Assembly: GCF_042767895.1 (NCBI RefSeq)
Contig: NC_091553.1
Span: 46,076,444-46,098,943 of the forward strand
Length of the DNA stretch: 22,500 bases
Direction of reading: 5' to 3'
From: Penaeus vannamei
Taxonomy: Eukaryota; Arthropoda; Malacostraca; Decapoda; Penaeidae
Position 1 is the first letter of the stretch, and each line of letters starts with the position of its first letter. Position numbers and translations under genes: made by a program. Positions 17,022 through 22,500 of the stretch are shown here, piece by piece. Under the pieces are notes generated by a model that saw only the letters and a list, made by a program, of their open reading frames with translations, was not told the DNA's origin and searched no databases.

Positions 17022-17575
17022 GAGACGGAGGCTGCAGTGGCGTGTTGCATGTTGCAGATATTCAGATGATTAATGAAAAATAAAAATAAAGCGATGGAAA
17101 TTGTCTTGTGATTTTTGTGTGTGTGTCTTGTTTTGTCTGTTGGTTCTGTTTGGTGTATATATGTGTGTGTTTGCTTGTGTATCTTTATGGGAAAAATGAG
17201 GGAGAGATGTTTTTTTGAGACATGGAAGCTGCAATGGCGTGTTGCATGTTTCAGTTTCAGTATCTTGATAAAAGATAAAGATAAAGCGATATATAAATTC
17301 TCTTGTGATTTTTTTAATGTGTTTTGCTTTGCATATTGTTTTTGTTTGGTATGTATATATGTATATATATATATCTTTATGGGAAAATGAGGAGATATAT
17401 ATATATATATATACGTGTTGCATGTTTCATATATATATTGATAAAGATAAAGATAAAGTGTGTATTTCTGTTGTGATTTTTTTAATGTGTTTTGCTTTGC
17501 ATATTGTTTTTGTTTGGTATGTATATATGTGTGTGTTTGCTTGTGTATCTTTATGGGAAAATGAGGGAGATTTTT
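17022..17575 (+). repeat. Satellite-like tandem array, copies 1-3
   Basis: CGTGTTGCATG marks units at 17041, 17238 and 17414 (spacings 197 and 176 bp). Each unit has, in order: GTGTTGCATGTT, an ATAAAGATAAAG-type tract, TTGTGATTTTT, TTTGTTTGGT, a variable TATATG/TGTGTG stretch, then TATCTTTATGGGAAAA. Length differences lie mostly in the AT/GT microsatellite portions. No open frame is conserved across units. I do not recognise a known element. Confidence 0.85.
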
Positions 17576-17667
17576 TTTCTTCGATTGTGATAATATTGAC
17601 GGGAATACAAACGCTGCAGTTGACTTGTTTTATTTCCGTTTCAACTCTTTCTGTCTGACTGTCGAAG

Positions 17668-17711
17668 GTGTCAGCTGCGTGTCAGCCGTGTGTCGCCTGT
17701 GTGTCACCCTG
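17668..17711 (+). repeat. Four exact-length 11-bp units starting GTGTC
   Basis: GTGTCAGCTGC, GTGTCAGCCGT, GTGTCGCCTGT and GTGTCACCCTG follow one another without a gap. TGTCA is a TALE-homeodomain half site and unit 1 contains the E-box CAGCTG. An 11-bp spacing is about one helical turn. Confidence 0.9.
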
Positions 17712-17725
17712 CCAACTTATCCAGC

Positions 17726-18020
17726 CATCGCCCCCCTCCCCCTTCCCCCTTCCCCAACTGAAACGAAGCTGTCATTTTGTCCCTAACATCTCGTGTCAGT
17801 TTTGAAAGGGGGGGAGGGGGAATAGAGAGAGAGGGAGTGATCAGAAACGTGGAAGAGAGGGAAGAGAGGGGAAAAAAGAGAGAAGGGGAGAAGAGAAAAG
17901 AAGGGAAAGGGTAAAGAAAGATAAAAAAAGGTAGAGAGAGGGGGAGAGAGAAGAAGGGGATACGTGAGGAAAAAGAGAGAGGGGAAGGAAGGGAGAGGAA
18001 GAGACTAGCGATAGAGACCG
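17726..18020 (+). repeat. C-rich patch then purine-rich tract
   Basis: A short CCCCCTT block at 17729-17755 and unique sequence to 17806 precede about 200 bp of GA/GGGA-rich purine (17807-18005). No gene. Confidence 0.8.
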
Positions 18021-18028
18021 ATAGATTG

Positions 18029-18500
18029 ATTGCCCCCGCCTCCCCCCCCCCCTCACACACACTCATTTCCCTCAACTCATTTCTCCCTCTGCTCTCTTCC
18101 CTCTCCTTTCTCACTCGTCGTATGTCCCATTTCCCCCAAATATTTGTCTTCCCTCCCCTCCCTCCTTTTCTCCACTTCTTCATTGATACCCTTTTTAGCG
18201 CCCCCGCCTATTTATCCCCCCTACACCCTACTCTCTTCCCCTTGCTCCCTTCCCTCTTCCCCCTTTCCCCTATCCTACCCCTACGCCCTACCCACCTCCC
18301 TCTTCCCCCTTCCCTCTTCCCTTCCCCTTCCCTCCTACCCTTCCCCCTACCCTCTATCCTCTACCCTCTTCCCCTATCCCCCTAAGCTCTTCCCATCCTC
18401 CCTCTCCCCCCTACCCCTTACCCTCTTCCCCCTACCTCCTACCATCCCCCCCTTCCCACCCCCACCCACAACCCCAAGAAAACCCCGCTCTCAGCCCCCC
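18029..18500 (+). repeat. C/T-rich block with CCCTACCCTCTTCCCC words
   Basis: C11 at 18042-18052 and (CA)n precede about 450 bp of pyrimidine. From about 18220 words such as CCCTACCC, CCCTCTTCCCC and TATCCCCCTA recur irregularly. Pro/Ser/Leu frames are repeat translations. C-runs could form i-motifs. Confidence 0.88.
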
Positions 18501-18570
18501 TCCTCTCCCGCATGGACATAAGAGCGTGCCGTCAACCGAAGGCGTCGGAGGAGGAGGAACCCTTCACCGT

Positions 18571-18610
18571 GTCATTTTGTCATTTTGTCATTTTGTCATG
18601 TTGTCATTTC
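18571..18610 (+). repeat. Five 8-bp units of GTCATTTT
   Basis: GTCATTTT three times, then GTCATGTT and GTCATTTC, in perfect 8-bp register. It sits at the upstream edge of the CpG island and shares the TGTCA word with the 11-bp array at 17668; TGTCATTTTGTC also occurs at about 17771. Confidence 0.95.
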
Positions 18611-18860
18611 CGAACGCGCGCGCCGGATGCTCGGGGTGACAGATCGGTCGCACGCTCGCGTCAAGTGGTCGGTTTGTCGGCGCGTCGGGTAGGCTGTGAG
18701 GCGGGCGGGCGGGTGAGTGGGCGGGCGGGTTGGGTCGGGAGCAGTCGGGTTGTGATTGATTTTTGATTATAAGGTCGGCGCTAATTCGGGTCTTCCGGGG
18801 TGTCGGCGTTCCGGTCGGGGTGGGGTCGGGGATACCTCTCTGGGATGCGTTTTTGGGGGG
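18611..18860. promoter_or_regulatory. CpG-rich island with GC boxes
   Basis: About 250 bp with frequent CpG, CGCGCGCGCC at about 18615, several GGGCGGG units at 18700-18730 and many GTCGG words to 18830. TGACAG near 18637 is a TALE-type word. Frames are open on both strands, but no product is recognisable. It looks like a CpG-island-type control region, though invertebrate genomes often lack CpG depletion so this is weak evidence. Confidence 0.35.
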
Positions 18861-19140
18861 AGGTTGGGTTGGGTTGGTTGGTTGGTGGTCTTCGTGTATG
18901 TTTGTCTGTTTGTTTCTTTGTCTCATTCTTTTTTATATCTTTGTCTTTGTTCTCTCTCTCTTCTTTCGCTTCTCTCTCTTTTTTTCTTTCGTTTCTTTTT
19001 TTTTTCTCGTTTCTCTTTCTATTTTCTTTTTTTTCTCTTTTTTCTCGTTTTTTTTTCTCTTTCTTTTTTCTATTTTTTTACATAGTTTCTTTACGCCTTC
19101 TTTTCTCTTTTCCCAGTGTCTCTCGCCTCCATTTCTCTTT
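18861..19140 (+). repeat. (GGTT)n then T-rich block
   Basis: GGTTGGGTT units at 18861-18888, TTTG units to 18925, then about 200 bp of TTTC/TTTT-rich sequence. Phe/Leu frames only. Confidence 0.85.
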
Positions 19141-19148
19141 CTTTTTGA

Positions 19149-19275
19149 GATAGATAGATAGACAGAGACAGACCGACACAGACAGACAGATAGAGATAGA
19201 TAGACAGAGACAGACAGACACAGACAAATAGAGATAGATAGATAGACAGACAGAGACAGACAGACAGACATCATC
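19149..19275 (+). repeat. GATA/GACA array with 42-bp higher-order repeat
   Basis: GATAGATAGACAGA or GATAGATAGACAGACAGA starts units at 19153, 19195 and 19237, exactly 42 bp apart. Inside each unit GATA changes to GACA and back. The register is exact even though several internal bases differ. Confidence 0.95.
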
Positions 19276-19437
19276 AGAGACAGCGAGACACAAGGAGACC
19301 GCCTCAGCCCCTCCCGCTCGTCCTCTCATCCGCGTCTTTCAGTAGTCCTTCTGTAATCCCGGGGGAGGTCTGTGAGATCCTTGTCGCGCCCGTGTTGTTC
19401 CTCCCATGCTTGGGCGGTGACGCAATCGGGTCGTCAG
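19276..19437. other. Unique CpG-containing sequence
   Basis: About 160 bp of complex sequence with TGACGCAAT at 19418-19426, a bZIP-type word. No gene recognised. Confidence 0.4.
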
Positions 19438-19805
19438 TCAGCGGGAGAGGGAGGGAGGGAGAGGGTGGGTGGGGGTGAAGGAGAGGGTGAAGGATGGGAG
19501 GGAGGGAGGGAGGGTGGGAGGGAGAGGGAGGGAGATAGGGAGAGAGGGGAGTGGAGGAGGGAAGGAGGGTGAGGGAGTGGAGGATGGGGGTGAAGGAGGG
19601 AGGGAGAGAGGGAGGGTGGGAGGAAGGAGAAGGGAGAAGGAGGGAGGGAGGAGAGGGGGAGGTGAGAGGGAGGGAGGAAGGAAAGGGATGGAGGGAGGAA
19701 GGGAGAGAGGGAGAAGGAGGAAGGGAGAGTTATGGAAAGAGTGAGTGGGGAGGGAAAGAGTAAGGGAGAGGGAGAGAGAGAGAGAAAGAGAAAGAGAAAG
19801 AGAGA
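19438..19805 (+). repeat. GGGA-rich minisatellite then GA/GAAA
   Basis: GGGAGG, GGGTGG and GGAAGG units to about 19745, with a recurring GGAGGGTGAGGGAGTGGAGG-like order near 19470 and 19560. (GAGAAA)n follows at 19770-19805. Arg/Glu/Gly frames on plus and Pro/Ser/Leu on minus are translations of it. Confidence 0.88.
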
Positions 19806-20266
<461 letters not shown>

Positions 20267-20270
20267 TCTC

Positions 20271-20346
20271 TCCTTTCTCACTTTCTCTCTCCTTTCTCAT
20301 TCTCTCTCTCCTTTCTCACTCTCAATCTCCTTTCTCACTCTCTCTC
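20271..20346 (+). repeat. Four 19-bp units beginning TCCTTTCTCA
   Basis: TCCTTTCTCA starts at 20271, 20290, 20309 and 20328, an exact 19-bp period, with CT units filling the remainder. A fifth related word starts at 20351 out of register. Confidence 0.92.
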
Positions 20347-20640
20347 TCTCTCCTTTCTCCCTCTCTCTCTCTCCCCCTTCTCCCTCTCTCTCTCCCCTTT
20401 TCTCCTCCTCTCCTTTTCCCCTCTTTCTCTCCTTTCTCCCTTCTCACTCTCCTTTCTCCTTCTCACTCTCCTTTCTCCCTTTCTCTCTCCTTTCTCCCTC
20501 TCCCTCTCCCTCTCACCCTCCTTTCTCTCCCTCTCCCTCTCTCCCCCTCCCTCTCCCTCTCCCTCTCCCTCTCCCTCTCTCTCCTTTCTGTCTGTCTCTC
20601 TCGTTCTGTCTCCCCCCCCTCTCTCTCTCTCTTTCTCCCA
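20347..20640 (+). repeat. C/T-rich tail of the CT array
   Basis: CTCCTTTCTCC, CCCTCTCC and similar units without fixed period, ending at CACAACAG near 20640. Confidence 0.88.
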
Positions 20641-20812
20641 CAACAGACGCTTTAATGAATACTAAAACGGAGGATCTACACATAGGCTGGGCGTAGGCCG
20701 GTGTGTACGTCGCATTTATCGGGCCAAGGATCCGTCTTCCGGATTCTCCACGCGAATGCAGAGGGTCAATGGGGTGTGATGTATGGCTGTGATATGGTGG
20801 GTTATAGGCCTG
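20641..20812. other. Unique CpG-containing island
   Basis: Complex 170-bp island with an ATCCG...CGGAT inverted pair at 20730-20744 and TAGGCCTG at 20805-20812. A minus-strand frame reads about 50 mixed residues here before it becomes Pro/Thr/His repeat; not a family I recognise. Confidence 0.4.
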
Positions 20813-20813
20813 T

Positions 20814-20887
20814 GGGTGGGGTTGGGGTGGGGTGGAGGAGTGCGTGTGGGTGGGGGTGGGTGGGGGTGGGTGGTGGGGGGATGGGGG
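20814..20887 (+). other. Tandem G-quadruplex motifs
   Basis: First set 20814-20832: G runs of 3, 4, 4 and 4 with loops of 1-2 T. Second set 20848-20887: runs of 3, 5, 3, 5, 3, 2, 6 and 5 G with loops of one or two bases. This is the densest quadruplex-type cluster in the window. Confidence 0.8.
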
Positions 20888-21050
20888 TGTTTTTGTTTGT
20901 GTAGGTGGGTAGGTGGGTGGGGTGTTTGTTTGTGTGGGTGGATGGGAGGATGGGGGTGTTTGTGTATTTTTGTTTGTGTGTGTGTGTGTGTTTGTGCGTG
21001 TGTGTGCGTGCGTGTGTGCGGCTGCGTTTGTGTGTTTTCGCGTGGATTTG
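20888..21050 (+). repeat. TG-rich imperfect repeat
   Basis: TTTGTTTGTG, GGTGGGTAGG and (TG)n with TGCG variants. A degenerate unit of about 60 bp including GGGGGTGTTT appears to recur at about 20882, 20920 and 20950. Confidence 0.85.
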
Positions 21051-21170
21051 TATTTGCACGCGGGTGGCTCAGCCTGTCGAGTGTCGGGGATTATTCGCAA
21101 GCGGTGACGGGCGTGAAAATTTGTGGATGGGCGTGGCGCGGGCCTTCCATCGCTCGTCTTAGCTGGTTAT
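21051..21170. other. Unique island
   Basis: Complex sequence. TGGCTCAG at 21065-21072 resembles an A box or D-arm, but no tRNA can be folded and no B box follows. No gene. Confidence 0.4.
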
Positions 21171-21353
21171 ATATATGTAAGTACACTCATACATATATAC
21201 ATATATGCATACATACATACATACATATACAAATATACATACATGCATACATGATTATATATATGTATATATATATTATAGATAGATAGATAGATGTCGG
21301 TATAGATGTAGATATATAGATATAGGTATATTATATGTATATTTTATATGTGC

Positions 21354-21406
<53 letters not shown>

Positions 21407-21470
21407 GATACAGATATAGATATATAGATATATAGAAAGATAGATAGACATTTATTTTATATAAATGTGT
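21171..21470 (+). repeat. AT-rich (TATG)n, (GATA)n and (AT)n microsatellites
   Basis: CATA and TATATA units at 21180-21275, (GATA)n at about 21281-21296, and (AT)n of about 22 units at 21356-21400, then GATATA variants. Nearly no G or C outside the GATA words. Confidence 0.95.
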
Positions 21471-21615
21471 TTCTTCTTTGCTTCTCTGTCTTGCTTCTTA
21501 TCTTAGCGATTGCCGATGTTATTCTTCTCATGAGTGTGTTTCAATTTGCATATGCATGTTCCTGTTTATATTCAGGGACACGCACTTGCAAACACAACTG
21601 CATGATTCATACGAG
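21471..21615. other. Unique sequence with POU-type site
   Basis: Complex sequence after the AT block. The composite octamer/MORE-like word lies at 21544-21557. Plus-strand frames give short Cys/Ser/Leu peptides without a domain. Confidence 0.4.
21544..21557 (-). promoter_or_regulatory. Octamer overlapping a MORE-like POU site
   Basis: ATTTGCAT (21544-21551) is the reverse of the octamer ATGCAAAT. It overlaps TTGCATATGCAT (21546-21557), which differs from the POU-dimer MORE palindrome ATGCATATGCAT by one base. TGCATATGCA at 21547-21556 is a perfect palindrome. Confidence 0.3.
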
Positions 21616-21621
21616 CATGCA

Positions 21622-21755
21622 TATATATATATATATACAGGCGCACACATTCCTGCAGACACACGGCGTACAGTACACACAGGCGAAGCAAACAAACACA
21701 TGCACACGCGCGGACACTCACGCACACGCACGCACACGCACACGCACGCGCACGT
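21622..21755 (+). repeat. (TA)n then CA/CG-rich alternating sequence
   Basis: (TA)n at 21622-21638 is followed by CA-rich sequence. 21719-21755 is strictly alternating pyrimidine-purine with several CG steps, a classical Z-DNA-prone sequence. Confidence 0.85.
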
Positions 21756-21990
21756 CAAAGGCGACCGGAATCATTATAAACATGATTGGTTCCGCATCTC
21801 CGCACTTCCCTCGCCGGCGGGGGTGAGGAGGGGGGGAGGGGGGGAAGGGGGGAAGGGGGAGGAAGGGAGTGTACTGACCGTTTTGATTGCTTGCGGGGGC
21901 GGGGGTGGGTGTCTGTGCAGGAGGGGAAGGGGGAGGGGGAGAGGAGGGTGTGGGTGGTTGTATGGGATGGTTGGGAGGGAGGGGGAAGGG
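21756..21990 (+). repeat. Short unique stretch then G-rich block
   Basis: Unique to about 21815. Then G runs with A interruptions at 21821-21868, unique sequence with GCGGGGGCGGGGGTGGG at 21893-21909, and more GGGGA to 21990. Several G-quadruplex motifs. Confidence 0.8.
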
Positions 21991-22050
21991 GGAGGTGTGA
22001 TCACGTCTCTATCTACCGTGAAAATGACGGTATTATAGTGCACGTGACTC
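21991..22050. other. Compact unique patch with palindromes
   Basis: GTGATCAC palindrome at 21997-22004, TACCGT (22014-22019) and ACGGTA (22027-22032) forming a 6-bp stem with a 7-nt loop, and the E-box CACGTG at 22041-22046. It separates a G-rich from a C-rich block. Confidence 0.5.
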
Positions 22051-22051
22051 C

Positions 22052-22430
22052 CATCCTCCTCCTTCCCCCCCTCTTCCCATCTTCCCACACTATCTCCCCT
22101 CCTTCCCCCTCCCACATCATCTCCCCTCCTCCCCCTCTTCCCACTCCATCTCCCCCTCCTCCCCCCCCATCCCATCCTCCCACACCATCACCCCCTCCTT
22201 CCCCCCTCCCACACCATCTCCCCCTCCTCCCCTCTTCCCACTCCATCTCCCCCCCCCCTCCCCCTCTTCTCCCTCCCACACCATCTCCCCCTCCTTCCCT
22301 TCCCTCTCTTTCTCCCTCCCACTCCATCTCTCCCTCCTCCCTTCCCCCTCTTTCTCCCTCCCACTCCATCTCTCCCTCCTCCCTCCCCCCCTCTTTCTCC
22401 CTCCCACTCCATCATCCCCATCCTTTCTCT
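22052..22430 (+). repeat. C-rich minisatellite with two unit lengths
   Basis: CCCACNCCATC or a variant starts units at 22084, 22111, 22140, 22179, 22208, 22237, 22275, 22318, 22360 and 22403. Spacings are 27, 29, 39, 29, 29, 38, 43, 42 and 43. The longer units carry an extra CTCTTTCTCCCT-type segment. Minus-strand Gly/Glu/Trp/Val frames are repeat translations. Confidence 0.95.
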
Positions 22431-22486
22431 CCCTTGCGAGAGGCCCCCCCCTCCCCTCGTACCACCCCATTCTATTCCCGTCCTTT

Positions 22487-22500
22487 TATCTATCTATCTA
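22487..22500 (+). repeat. (TATC)n at window edge
   Basis: Three and a half TATC units reach the end of the window and probably continue outside it. 22431-22486 is C-rich unique sequence. Confidence 0.85.

Noticed and set aside
21065..21083. TGGCTCAG...GAGT resembling a tRNA D-arm or SINE A box
   Set aside because: No acceptor, anticodon or T-arm folds and no B box lies at the right distance.

Overview
This window is eukaryotic genomic DNA with no protein-coding or RNA gene that I can support. Simple-sequence repeats and low-complexity purine- or pyrimidine-rich tracts fill most of it, interrupted by roughly twenty unique islands of about 80-700 bp. The many long open frames are almost all translations of repeats: RE/EG from GA tracts, SL from CT, K or E from GAA, F/S/L from CTT, V/C from TG, I/L from ATT. 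None shows a recognisable domain, so none is annotated as a gene. The mix of di-, tri- and tetranucleotide repeats, (TTAT)n, (TG)n and locally duplicated 20-200 bp units, plus repeated TAGGCCTA palindromes, suggests a repeat-rich marine invertebrate. A decapod crustacean such as a penaeid shrimp is my best guess; this is inference from repeat style only.

Layout. 1-236 is a CpG-containing island with an E2F-like pair and an E-box. 250-3350 holds GA, CT, TTC and TCC tracts and ends in an AT-rich ~24-bp minisatellite. 3361-5240 holds TG repeats, a 750-bp polypyrimidine block and an island with CTCF-, Sox- and homeodomain-like words. 5345-8190 holds (CTT)n, a separated 27-bp direct repeat, a purine block with 46-bp and 56-bp tandem duplications, a G-quadruplex motif and a GACA array. 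8190-10520 holds GC-rich islands, GA/GGA arrays and (GAA)n. 10525-11925 holds a compound GA-GAGT-TG-GA repeat, an island with an octamer, and a foldback built on TAGGCCTA. 11926-15345 alternates purine and pyrimidine tracts with unique islands, including a 71-bp duplication whose copies differ only by transitions. 15346-16411 holds a long ATT/GTT array, an AGCGGAGGGG minisatellite, a promoter-like island and a 91-bp tandem duplication. 16500-17580 carries a satellite-like family with units of about 170-200 bp. 17640-19440 contains two TGTCA-based short arrays, a CpG/GC-box island and a 42-bp higher-order GATA/GACA repeat. 19440-22500 contains GGGA blocks, a 156-bp pure (CT)n, G-quadruplex motifs, AT repeats, an octamer/MORE-like POU site, a Z-DNA-type tract and a C-rich minisatellite with two unit lengths.

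No gene system or operon is visible. The content worth following up is the local repeat architecture and a few candidate regulatory islands. Transcription-factor words are short and would occur by chance; they are offered only as candidates.
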